Assembly: GCA_047601185.1 (NCBI GenBank)
Contig: JASGJS010000001.1
Coordinates: forward strand, 1-64,000
DNA length: 64,000 bases
Source: JASGJS01 sp047601185
Lineage (GTDB): Bacteria; Pseudomonadota; Gammaproteobacteria; JAURND01
Direction of reading: 5' to 3'
Shown one piece after another: positions 8,839-17,067 of the stretch. How positions within the stretch are numbered: position 1 is the first letter of the stretch; the number at the start of each line of letters is the position of its first letter. The translations under genes were made by a program, and so were the position numbers. The notes below the pieces were generated by a model. It did no database searches. It worked only from the letters and a program-made list of their open reading frames with translations, and was not told where the DNA came from.

Positions 8839-10218
8839 ATGTTATTAAACACCATCATCCTCTCCCGCCTGCAATTTGCATTTACCATCAGCTTTCATAT
8901 TTTATTCCCTGCCTTCAGCATCGGGCTCGCCATTTTTCTCTCTTTTATGGAAGGGATCTGGCTCAAAACCCAAAAAGCCATTTACCGCGACATCTGTCAA
9001 TTTTGGACCAAAGTATTTGCACTGACCTTCGGGATGGGCGTGGTATCCGGCATTGTCATGGAATTTCAACTCGGCACCAATTGGTCGCAGTTCACTCAAT
9101 CGATTGGCGGCGTGTTAGGCGCGCTATTCACCTATGAAGTGATGACAGCCTTCTTTATTGAAGCCGGCTTTTTAGGCGTGATGCTGTTTGGTTGGGAAAG
9201 AGTCGGACCGAAATTGCACTACTTAGCCACATTACTCGTCACCATCGGCACAACGTTATCAGCCTATTGGATTATGGCTGCGAATACTTGGATGCAGCAT
9301 CCAGTGGGGTATGTTAGCCAACAAGGCGCTTATATTGCTTCGAACTGGTGGCAAATTGCCTTAAATGCGGCGATTTATCCACGCTTCGTTCATATGCTAT
9401 TGGCCTCTTATATTTGTGCCGGATTCGTCGTCATCAGCGTCAGCGCTTTCTATTTATTACGCAAAGAGCATACCGACTTTGCCAAAACCTGTTTTAAATA
9501 CAGCTGGATCGCATTAAGCTTAATCGTTCCTTTGCAAATTTTTTTCGGTGACTTAACGGGGATTGAGGTTAAAGAAAATCAACCCATTAAAACCGCAGCA
9601 ATGGAAGGGCTATGGGAAACTCAAAAGGGTGCACCTTTTTTAATCCTGGCCTACCCTGATCAAACCCTACAACGCAATGTGTGGGAGATTGGGATTCCGC
9701 ATGGTGCAGCGCTGATCAATACTCATCAATGGAATGGCGAATTACAAGGTTTAAAAACTGTCCAGCCCGCCGATCAACCGCATGTATTATGGGTATTTTA
9801 CAGTTTTAGAATTATGGTCGGTATCGGCGGATTGATGCTATTGTTAGTCATCACTTCCTGGCTATTAGGGTACCGACGAAAATTATACGACAGCCGCTGG
9901 TTTTTGCGCATTGCTGTGGCTTCTGCGCCATTAGGTTTTATTGCATTATGGTTCGGTTGGATCACAGCAGAAGTGGGTAGACAGCCGTGGGCAGTGTATC
10001 ACCTGATTCGAACCGCCGATGCGGCTTCTATTGTGCCTTTGCATGATGTAGTGACTTCTTTTATTTTAATTATTCTCGTCTATGGCGTCGTGTTTGGATA
10101 TTGTTACATTTATTTCTTGAACCGCATGCTGCGTAAAGGCCCGGCTTATTCCGGAAAAATTTCCGATCAACCGTTTCAATATATGTCTGCTTCCATTACT
10201 CAGGAGCACAAACCATGA
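8839..10218 (+). CDS. cydA: Cytochrome bd-type quinol oxidase subunit I, short Q-loop type
   Basis: Catalytic subunit carrying hemes b558, b595 and d; it oxidises quinol and reduces oxygen to water. His20 (ISFHILFPAFS), the His of RFVHMLLASY and the Met of FRIMVG match the heme ligands. The quinol-binding stretch GIEVKENQPIKTAAMEG keeps the conserved Lys and Glu. At 459 aa it lacks the long Q-loop insert of E. coli CydA (522 aa) and so resembles the CioA branch; GRQPWAVYHLIRT also fits. cydB overlaps its stop by four bases. Confidence 0.92.
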   Translation: MLLNTIILSRLQFAFTISFHILFPAFSIGLAIFLSFMEGIWLKTQKAIYRDICQFWTKVFALTFGMGVVSGIVMEFQLGTNWSQFTQSIGGVLGALFTYEVMTAFFIEAGFLGVMLFGWERVGPKLHYLATLLVTIGTTLSAYWIMAANTWMQHPVGYVSQQGAYIASNWWQIALNAAIYPRFVHMLLASYICAGFVVISVSAFYLLRKEHTDFAKTCFKYSWIALSLIVPLQIFFGDLTGIEVKENQPIKTAAMEGLWETQKGAPFLILAYPDQTLQRNVWEIGIPHGAALINTHQWNGELQGLKTVQPADQPHVLWVFYSFRIMVGIGGLMLLLVITSWLLGYRRKLYDSRWFLRIAVASAPLGFIALWFGWITAEVGRQPWAVYHLIRTADAASIVPLHDVVTSFILIILVYGVVFGYCYIYFLNRMLRKGPAYSGKISDQPFQYMSASITQEHKP

Positions 10219-11210
10219 ATGCACTCGCGTTAATTTGGGTCGGCATTATTGCCTTTGGCGTCATTATGTATGTGATTTTGGATGGATTTGATCTCGGCAT
10301 TGGCATCATCTCCATTTTCTTCCGTCACAGCCACGATCAAGATATTATGGTGAGCGTGATTTTGCCCGTTTGGGATGGGAACGAAACGTGGCTGGTCTTC
10401 GGCGGTGCTGCTTTATATGGCGCATTTCCGTTAGCGTTTAGCACCATTCTCCCCGCCATTTATATCCCCATTATGATTATGGTGATTGCTTTATTATTTC
10501 GCGGCGTGGCCTTTGAATTTCGTTTAAAAGCCGACAACAAACGTTTTTGGGAATTTTGTTTTTTTATCAGCTCTTTAGTCACAGCCTTAATGCAAGGTTT
10601 AATTTTAGGCACGTTTGTGCAAGGATTTAATTTAAGCCCTCATAGTGCGGTATTGCCACTGCATGATTGGCTCAATCCCTTTAATGTTTATTGCGCACTG
10701 GCCCTTGTCGCAGGCTATGCTTTACTCGGCGCCAATCGCCTCATTGACAAAACCGAAGGCGCGTTACAAAACCGCTGTTTCAGTTTAGCCACTTGGCTGC
10801 AATATATTATTTTAATCGCAGCCATTATCGCCAGCGCCTGGTCGCCTTATTTGCATCCAGACATTTATGTGCGTTGGTTCAATCCCGCCAACATGCCCTA
10901 CCTTGCTATTTTGCCATTTTTGACACTCATTTGTTTTATCGCGCATGTCTATGCCCTGAAAAAGCGACTTGAGATCTTACCCTTTTGGTCATCGATCGGC
11001 ATCTTTATCCTCTGCTATGCAGGATTCATTATCAGCAGCTATCCCTATTTAGTGCCACGTCAAGTGACTTATTTACAAGCCGCCGCCAACAAAAGCTCTT
11101 TAGAATTTATGTTAATTGGGGCTTGTATTATGTTGCCGGTATTGCTGTATTATACTTATTATTCGTATAGAATTTTTCGGGGTAAGGTGACAGAAAAACT
11201 TGGATACTGA
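10215..11210 (+). CDS. cydB: Cytochrome bd-type quinol oxidase subunit II
   Basis: Membrane partner of CydA, 331 aa with about eight helices. The family opening IMYVILDGFDLGIGIISIF and the motif LPVWDGNETWLVFGGAALYGAFP are clear. It starts inside the cydA stop (ATGA) and is followed two bases later by a small membrane protein gene, forming the three-gene oxidase unit typical of the CIO branch. Confidence 0.93.
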   Translation: MNALALIWVGIIAFGVIMYVILDGFDLGIGIISIFFRHSHDQDIMVSVILPVWDGNETWLVFGGAALYGAFPLAFSTILPAIYIPIMIMVIALLFRGVAFEFRLKADNKRFWEFCFFISSLVTALMQGLILGTFVQGFNLSPHSAVLPLHDWLNPFNVYCALALVAGYALLGANRLIDKTEGALQNRCFSLATWLQYIILIAAIIASAWSPYLHPDIYVRWFNPANMPYLAILPFLTLICFIAHVYALKKRLEILPFWSSIGIFILCYAGFIISSYPYLVPRQVTYLQAAANKSSLEFMLIGACIMLPVLLYYTYYSYRIFRGKVTEKLGY

Positions 11211-11212
11211 TC

Positions 11213-11359
11213 ATGAAATCGCTCATACATTTTTTTAACAAAGTGAAAAATAAAAACCGGCGGCCCCTAACCTGGTTTATTTTAATTTATTTTGGCTCCG
11301 TATTTGCTTATATGCTATTTTCTTTTAGCACACGCCTACTTTTAAACTTCATCAAATAA
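11213..11359 (+). CDS. DUF2474-like small subunit of cytochrome bd oxidase
   Basis: A 48-residue protein. It has a basic N-terminus (MKSLIHFFNKVKNKNRRP), one membrane helix (about residues 20-44, starting TWFILIYFGSVFAYMLF), and an Arg after the helix (STRLLLNFIK). The pattern basic-W-helix with GSV-R-L matches DUF2474 proteins encoded after cioAB-type genes, which play the part CydX plays in E. coli. The ATG lies two bases after the cydB stop, and trpS starts five bases after its stop. Assignment is by position and pattern. Confidence 0.7.
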   Translation: MKSLIHFFNKVKNKNRRPLTWFILIYFGSVFAYMLFSFSTRLLLNFIK

Positions 11360-11364
11360 AGACC

Positions 11365-12381
11365 ATGACTCAACATAAACCCATATTACTCAGCGGTATT
11401 CAACCCTCCGGGCAACTCACCATCGGCCACTATGCAGGCGCCATTGCCAGTTGGCTCGCCATGCAACGGGATTTTGATTGCCTGTTTATGTTAGTGGATC
11501 TCCACACCCTCACAGTCAAACAAGAACCAGCCGTTTTACGTGAGCGGTGCTACGACATGTTGGCCTTATATATCGCCTGCGGCATCGACCCCGAGCAAAA
11601 TATTTTATTTATACAGTCCCATGTACCAGAACATACCCAACTGGCCTGGGTGCTAAATTGTTTTACGCAAATGGGCGAACTCAACCGCATGACGCAATTT
11701 AAGGACAAATCCCAACGACATGCACACAATATCAACGCCGGCCTATTCACCTACCCCGTACTCATGGCCGCCGATATTTTATTACACGGCACCGAACGCG
11801 TCCCCGTCGGCGAAGATCAAAAACAACACTTAGAACTCACCCGCGATTTGGCGTTGCGCTTTAATCATTACTACGGCGACACATTCGTGATCCCACAGCC
11901 CTATATCCCCCCTCAAGGCGCGCGGATTATGAGCCTACAAGAACCGACCGTTAAAATGTCGAAATCCGACAACAATGAAAACAGCTATATCACCCTACTC
12001 GACTCCCCCGAAGTCATCACCAAAAAACTCAAACGCTGCGTGACCGACTCCGGCAGCGAAGTCTATTTCGATCCACAACAAAAACCCGGCATCTCAAACT
12101 TACTCACCATTTTGTCCGTCTTCTCCAGCCAACCGATTGCACAATTAGAAGAGACCTACCGAACAGGCGGTTACGGCAAATTCAAAACCGCCGTCACCGA
12201 CGCCATCATCAGCCACTTAACCCCCATCCAACAACGCTACCAACAACTCCGCCAAGATGAGCAACGACTGAACAACATCCTATCCGCCGGCGCCGAAAAA
12301 GCCCGCCAACGCGCCAGCCGCATGCTGCAACGCGTCTACGACTTACTCGGCCTCATCCCAGCCCACCCTAACCGCAATTAA
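11365..12381 (+). CDS. trpS: Tryptophanyl-tRNA synthetase
   Basis: Class Ic aminoacyl-tRNA synthetase charging tRNA-Trp. The 338-aa protein carries the HIGH-type motif TIGH (residues 19-22) in GIQPSGQLTIGHYAGAI, the family stretch YPVLMAADILLHGTERVPVG and the KMSKS loop (about residues 197-201, VKMSKSD). Length agrees with the bacterial enzyme (334 in E. coli). It ends the plus-strand cluster, 50 bp before tRNA-Thr. Confidence 0.95.
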   Translation: MTQHKPILLSGIQPSGQLTIGHYAGAIASWLAMQRDFDCLFMLVDLHTLTVKQEPAVLRERCYDMLALYIACGIDPEQNILFIQSHVPEHTQLAWVLNCFTQMGELNRMTQFKDKSQRHAHNINAGLFTYPVLMAADILLHGTERVPVGEDQKQHLELTRDLALRFNHYYGDTFVIPQPYIPPQGARIMSLQEPTVKMSKSDNNENSYITLLDSPEVITKKLKRCVTDSGSEVYFDPQQKPGISNLLTILSVFSSQPIAQLEETYRTGGYGKFKTAVTDAIISHLTPIQQRYQQLRQDEQRLNNILSAGAEKARQRASRMLQRVYDLLGLIPAHPNRN

Positions 12382-12431
12382 AAGCTTGAATGGGGTGCCA
12401 AAATACCCTAAAATCGCACCCTATCCTTCAC

Positions 12432-12507
12432 GCTGGCATAGCTCAGTTGGTAGAGCAACTGATTTGTAATCAGTAGGTCGTGAGTTCGAGTCCCACTGCC
12501 AGCACCA
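12432..12507 (+). tRNA. tRNA-Thr (anticodon UGU), integration target of the island
   Basis: A 76-nt gene from GCTGGCATAGCTCAG to TGCCAGCACCA. The acceptor GCTGGCA/TGCCAGC pairs, the anticodon loop TTTGTAA gives TGT, and the T-arm GAGTTCGAGTC and encoded CCA are present. Bases 12462 onward are repeated at 55138, which marks it as the attachment site used by the island integrase. The tRNA remains intact at the left end. Confidence 0.96.
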
Positions 12508-12517
12508 ATAAAATCAA
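12462..12517 (+). other. attL: left attachment site of the genomic island
   Basis: These 56 bases, from ATTTGTAATCAGTAGG in the anticodon arm through the CCA end to AATAAAATCAA, recur exactly at 55138-55193. Similarity continues weakly for 13 more bases (11 of 13 identical). A tRNA 3'-end duplication next to a tyrosine integrase is the standard product of site-specific integration. Confidence 0.92.
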
Positions 12518-12552
12518 TTGGTTAGCGTGAAGGAAACAAAAGCCTGAAAAAC

Positions 12553-12574
12553 TGTGTCGAATATGTGTCGAAGG
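12553..12574 (+). promoter_or_regulatory. Candidate integrase arm-type sites near attL
   Basis: Two copies of the 9-mer TGTGTCGAA separated by TA, followed by GG, lie 35 bases inside attL. The same arrangement is found at 54998-55019 upstream of the integrase gene. The 11-bp period would place two protein subunits on one DNA face. Two inverted GACACA hexamers follow at about 12591-12604. Matching repeats inside both island ends suggest binding sites for the integrase or an excision factor; no experimental basis is claimed. Confidence 0.5.
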
Positions 12575-12636
12575 ATTGAGTAAAATATTTAGACACAGAC
12601 ACACTATTCAGCCCCTACTCATCATACCTTCGGACC

Positions 12637-13527
12637 ATGACCTGCCTATACGATGCAGTCATCCTGGGCGGCGGCCCTGCTGGTGCCTCTTGCGCTCTCT
12701 GGCTTAAGATGCTTGGCCACTCCCCTCTGCTCATCGAAAAAGACAGCAAGCTCGGAGGCTTACAGAATTATAGTCCATATCCAAATGGCTGGATCGCCAC
12801 GAGCCATCACCAAACAGGGGAACAAATCGCCCAAACAGTCCATGACAATATTTTGTCGAATCAGATTGAGTGTGCTTTAAATAGTACCGCTTATGAGATT
12901 GAAAGGAGGGACTCACATAGCTTCCAAGTCAAAATCAACACCACCCACCCTCTTTTACAAGAAGTACAAACTCGCTTTGTGGTGTTAGCTTGCGGGGTTC
13001 AACCTGTTCAAGCCAACTTCGAACCTTCCGATAAAGTTTTCATAGGCCCTGGCAAACAAATAGCAGATCATCGTTTCAAAGATGAAAAAGTAGCGATATT
13101 AGGCGGTGGGGATAACGCCTTCGAAAACTTCCATTTTATTAAAAGCCAACAGCCTGCCGAGATTCATATTTATGCCAGAACCATCAAGGCCAGACGAGAA
13201 TTTACCCAGATCACAACCTCGGAACATATCTCCATTGGTGAATATTCCATAGACCAGGACCCAAATGACTGTACAAGACAAAAAATACGACCGTATAATA
13301 GTTTATATGGTTGGGCGCCTGCATTGTCGTTTCTGAAGAATTTGCCTATAAAGTTAACGAATAGAGGATTTATTCAAACTGATTTTAATACTCTAGAAAC
13401 CTCTGAACCCGGTATTTATGCGATAGGAGAGATCACTCAACGTCTTCACCCATGCGTAGTAACTTCTATGGCTGATGGGGTAACTGCAGCTAAAGCCATT
13501 AGTAACAAATTAGAGAAACACGCCTAG
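12637..13527 (+). CDS. Thioredoxin-reductase-like FAD/NAD(P)-dependent oxidoreductase without redox CxxC
   Basis: A 296-aa flavoprotein of the two-dinucleotide-binding fold. The FAD Rossmann motif AVILGGGPAGASCALW is near residue 9, the NAD(P) motif VAILGGGDNAFE near 152, and the closing motif GIYAIGEIT near 265. Unlike TrxB there is no CxxC between the two NAD(P) halves, so thiol reduction is unlikely; it is closer to ferredoxin/flavodoxin reductase-like members. It is the first island gene and ends 24 bases before a hybrid histidine kinase, with an AAGGAAG ribosome site between, so the two are probably one transcript. Substrate unknown. Confidence 0.8.
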   Translation: MTCLYDAVILGGGPAGASCALWLKMLGHSPLLIEKDSKLGGLQNYSPYPNGWIATSHHQTGEQIAQTVHDNILSNQIECALNSTAYEIERRDSHSFQVKINTTHPLLQEVQTRFVVLACGVQPVQANFEPSDKVFIGPGKQIADHRFKDEKVAILGGGDNAFENFHFIKSQQPAEIHIYARTIKARREFTQITTSEHISIGEYSIDQDPNDCTRQKIRPYNSLYGWAPALSFLKNLPIKLTNRGFIQTDFNTLETSEPGIYAIGEITQRLHPCVVTSMADGVTAAKAISNKLEKHA

Positions 13528-13551
13528 TATAATAAATACAAGGAAGAAAAG

Positions 13552-16044
13552 ATGAATTTTGCCGCAAAAATCTACATTTCTATTCTATCTGTTGCCACTT
13601 TAACTTCTTCTTTTATTACCTTAATTACTTATAATAGTTTTAAGTCTCAAACCGAACAGCAATACATCAACCAATATCATGCTACCGGGAAAATAATTAG
13701 CGACACATTTAGACTGTTAGAGACCGAGGCTACCTATGTAAACATCAATGCCCTACATTCCTTAGACGAATTATTAAAACAAGGTGCCAAACTTAGCGAC
13801 AAGAGACTAGATGATCTCGCCAATGAGCTGGGTGTACAATCATTTTATATTATTGGCAAAAATGGAAGATTTATTCGATCCTCGGATTTACCGATTAGCA
13901 AGCAAGTCAACTCTTTATTTTCTTATGATCCAAACTATCGAAAGCTTTTAACGGGAGAAATGAAGCGAGCCATCACCCCTATTATCCCAAGTTTCCCTGA
14001 CTCGATACCTTTAAAATTCATTATGATGCCCAACTATAATAAGACATTAATTTTGGAGAGTGGCACCAAATTAGAATACATCAGCAATGTGCTACGTTTG
14101 GCTATTAAAAGCGATAAGAATATACAATCCATTGGCTTATATTCTTTAACAGGTTATGAGCTTGGCTCTATCAACTCAGGAGGAATTTTCCATCAGGGTC
14201 GACGAGATGCAAAGCATAATATCAAAATCGGAAACTATGTAGACCAAAATTCCTTAATCGTTTCGATTAAAATACCTTTTGAAACAAAATATTGTAGGGA
14301 ATGCATTCAAAAAGAGGTATCTGCTGATGGCAGTTATTATTATATCCTACAAATAGCCGTGTCAATTTCGCCTCTATTAACGCAAATCAAATACTTAAAA
14401 GCGCAATGTCTCTGGGTATTTATCATTATAACATTAATTGGCATTTTCCTTTCTTTACTTTTTTCAAAGAAACTTGTCAATCGACTAGAGAAAATTAACT
14501 TTACCGTTAAAAAAATTATTGAATCTGGGGACATGAGCCTAAGGGTCGACATTTCCAACAAAAAAGATGAATTCTCCAATTTAGCTTTTGCTTTTAACCA
14601 AATGCTATATCATTTAAAGGAAGAGCAAAAGAAAACTATTAAGATAGAAAAAGTGCGCTCAATGGCCAAATTAGCTTCGCAAGTTGCGCATGATATTCGA
14701 TCGCCGCTCGCCGCTTTACAAATGGCCGTAAAAGACATATCAGGCCTTCCAGAAAGCGAACGCATTATAATACGGAACGCTACCAAACGAATTAACGACA
14801 TTGCCAATAACCTCATAACGCATCACCATAAAAATCACCTCACCGAAAAAGAATCGAATTCAGAAATGGATGAAAAAACGCAGCCTGAATTAATCTCCGT
14901 CATCATTGATAATATTATATCTGAAAAACGATATCAATATTCAGATAAAGACATTACTTTTAACCTTGATATTAACTATGACGCTTTTGGTCTATTCGCT
15001 CAGATAGAATCCTCGTTATTTAAACGTATTTTGTCAAATTTACTTGACAATTCGGTGGAAGCTATTTTAAACCGTGGCATTATTACAATAAAGCTACGAA
15101 AGGAAAATGAAGATATTTTTATAGAAATTTCAGATAATGGGTGCGGAATTTCTGCAGAAGTTTTACCAAAAATCATGCAAGAAGGAAAAAGTATTGGTAA
15201 AAAAGAGGGCTCTGGCTTAGGGTTATCCTCTGCTATCTATTGCATAAATGAATGGAATGGCAAGCTTGATATACAGTCTCAAGAGAATATTGGCACTACT
15301 GTCCAAATTGCCCTCCCTATTTGTAGTCCAGCCAGCTGGTTCTGCTCCAAGATCAACATTAGCGACAATAGCACCATTACCATTTTAGATGATGACGACT
15401 CCATTCACGCTATTTGGAAAAAAAGATTTGAAACCTACTGTAATATTTTGAACAACGTTATCATCGTTAGCTTTAAAAATCCAAACGACTTATCTGATCA
15501 TCTTACACACGAAGAATCAAGCCAAAATATTTACCTCATTGATTATGAACTTTCTGGCAACAAATTATCCGGCCTGGACTACATTAATCAGCTAGACATA
15601 GCAAGTTCATCCCTTTTAGTAACCAGCCGCTATGAAGATAACGAAATCAGAAAATTATGTCGCGAATATAATATCAAAATAATACCTAAAGATTTTGCGC
15701 CATTTATACCTATAGAAGTGGTATACAGCAACCCAGATTTGATATTGATAGATGATAATATAGAGCTTTGTATGTCTTGGGAGCTGGTAGGAAGCTCTAT
15801 GGGAAAAAGGGTCGTCACTTTTAACTCCCCTTATGACTTTATGAATTCAAAATCAAATTTTAAATCGGACATCCCTATTTATATTGATTCTGCATTGGGC
15901 CAAGGCATCAAAGGTGAAAAATTTGCCAAAATCATATTTGAAAAAGGATTTACAAATATTTATCTATGTACTGGTTACAACAAGAGAAAATTTAACAAAA
16001 TGCATTGGATAAAAGATATTATCAACAAAGAATTTCCAATATAA
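13552..16044 (+). CDS. Membrane hybrid sensor histidine kinase with two C-terminal receiver-like domains
   Basis: An 830-aa inner-membrane sensor. Order: helix 1 (about 7-28), a periplasmic sensor region of about 250 residues, helix 2 (about 285-304), HAMP (about 305-360), and HisKA with His380 in QVAHDIRSPLAALQ. Then come HATPase_c with N-box LLDNSVEAI, G1 SDNGCGIS and G2 GSGLGLSSA, receiver 1 (ITILDDDDS; candidate phospho-Asp664 in YLIDYEL) and receiver 2 (DLILIDDN; candidate Asp779 in IYIDSALG). Two terminal receivers without an output domain suggest a phosphorelay hub acting through another protein. The upstream flavoenzyme gene is likely co-transcribed. The signal is unknown. Confidence 0.85.
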   Translation: MNFAAKIYISILSVATLTSSFITLITYNSFKSQTEQQYINQYHATGKIISDTFRLLETEATYVNINALHSLDELLKQGAKLSDKRLDDLANELGVQSFYIIGKNGRFIRSSDLPISKQVNSLFSYDPNYRKLLTGEMKRAITPIIPSFPDSIPLKFIMMPNYNKTLILESGTKLEYISNVLRLAIKSDKNIQSIGLYSLTGYELGSINSGGIFHQGRRDAKHNIKIGNYVDQNSLIVSIKIPFETKYCRECIQKEVSADGSYYYILQIAVSISPLLTQIKYLKAQCLWVFIIITLIGIFLSLLFSKKLVNRLEKINFTVKKIIESGDMSLRVDISNKKDEFSNLAFAFNQMLYHLKEEQKKTIKIEKVRSMAKLASQVAHDIRSPLAALQMAVKDISGLPESERIIIRNATKRINDIANNLITHHHKNHLTEKESNSEMDEKTQPELISVIIDNIISEKRYQYSDKDITFNLDINYDAFGLFAQIESSLFKRILSNLLDNSVEAILNRGIITIKLRKENEDIFIEISDNGCGISAEVLPKIMQEGKSIGKKEGSGLGLSSAIYCINEWNGKLDIQSQENIGTTVQIALPICSPASWFCSKINISDNSTITILDDDDSIHAIWKKRFETYCNILNNVIIVSFKNPNDLSDHLTHEESSQNIYLIDYELSGNKLSGLDYINQLDIASSSLLVTSRYEDNEIRKLCREYNIKIIPKDFAPFIPIEVVYSNPDLILIDDNIELCMSWELVGSSMGKRVVTFNSPYDFMNSKSNFKSDIPIYIDSALGQGIKGEKFAKIIFEKGFTNIYLCTGYNKRKFNKMHWIKDIINKEFPI

Positions 16045-16108
16045 CTGATATACAATTTTTGAGAAGTAGCTCCTCCTCTAACGCCAGAAAAAACCTCAGT
16101 GCATGCTG

Positions 16109-16984
16109 CTAATCGATAACTTCACCTTCAATTGCCTCCTTAAAGGACTCCTCATATAATTTATTGCCCATGATAATTTCTTCAATAACTGAAGCTTTCC
16201 ATACATTTCCTAATTGCAAGGTATCATTTACGCTAGGGTCACCTATGCGACTGGAATATACGCCTATGAACTCAAAAATGGGAAAAGCGCAGGAAAAGTC
16301 AGAGTCACGAAGCTTATCTTTTCCTGGCCTCACTAATTCTCCAGTAGCTCGTCTAAAACCCGTATTTAAAAATGAAGCAAAAACAGGCGAACCAGACATT
16401 CCACTTCTAGTTGCGGTATCAATAAGATATTTAGGCGTTCCAGAAACATTAAAAGCTGGGGAAGTTGCAATAGTGCCCCTCTTCCAAATAGGAAACCCTG
16501 AAATTATGTAGTTTTCTAAAGGGTAACCTAGAATAAAAACATCCTGAGCAATATGAGTTTCATAACACGTTTCCCTATCAAATACCATATTGACATGTGC
16601 CAATTTTTCTTGTGGCTCTGGAATTTCAATAGCAGATACATCAACTTCATTTGAATATAAAGGATGTTCTAACCATAAATATGAACTATCATCACTATTG
16701 CGAAGATTGATTTTAATGCCTGAGTTTAATCTTCTACATGTTTTCCCATCATATACGGTCGGAAATATTTGTAAAACATTAGGAAGAGCAGAATAATCAT
16801 TTAGAGGGCGTTTGTTTACTGCATGACGTCCAGACATTACATGCCAATTTGTGATTAGGTAATCTTTATTTTCGTATTTGTAAATAAATCCTGTCGCATG
16901 CGATAAAAAAGTCTCATTGAAAAGAATTTTTATTACAAAAGGTATTGCACTGAATCGATCTATTACATGAGGGTCTTTTATCAT
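16109..16984 (-). CDS. Trypsin-like serine protease, cytosolic
   Basis: A 291-aa peptidase of the chymotrypsin fold. The likely triad is His48 (ITNWHVMSG), Asp115 (EVDVSAIE) and Ser197 (SGMSGSPVF), and the oxyanion motif GxSGSP is intact. There is no signal peptide or membrane segment, so it should act in the cytosol. The next minus-strand gene upstream is an AlbA_2 protein. Cytosolic trypsin-like proteases occur in phage-defence loci, where they act as toxic effectors; this is a possible role but not shown here. The ATG has an AGAAAAGATGATAA context with GGAGAAAA just upstream. Confidence 0.75.
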   Translation of the reverse strand: MIKDPHVIDRFSAIPFVIKILFNETFLSHATGFIYKYENKDYLITNWHVMSGRHAVNKRPLNDYSALPNVLQIFPTVYDGKTCRRLNSGIKINLRNSDDSSYLWLEHPLYSNEVDVSAIEIPEPQEKLAHVNMVFDRETCYETHIAQDVFILGYPLENYIISGFPIWKRGTIATSPAFNVSGTPKYLIDTATRSGMSGSPVFASFLNTGFRRATGELVRPGKDKLRDSDFSCAFPIFEFIGVYSSRIGDPSVNDTLQLGNVWKASVIEEIIMGNKLYEESFKEAIEGEVID

Positions 16985-17067
16985 CTTTTCTCCATAAAAA
17001 AATTTAAATTATTAATATATCCTCCCATCGTTTTACCATGATGAAAAAGATATTTTAGTGATTTTCA

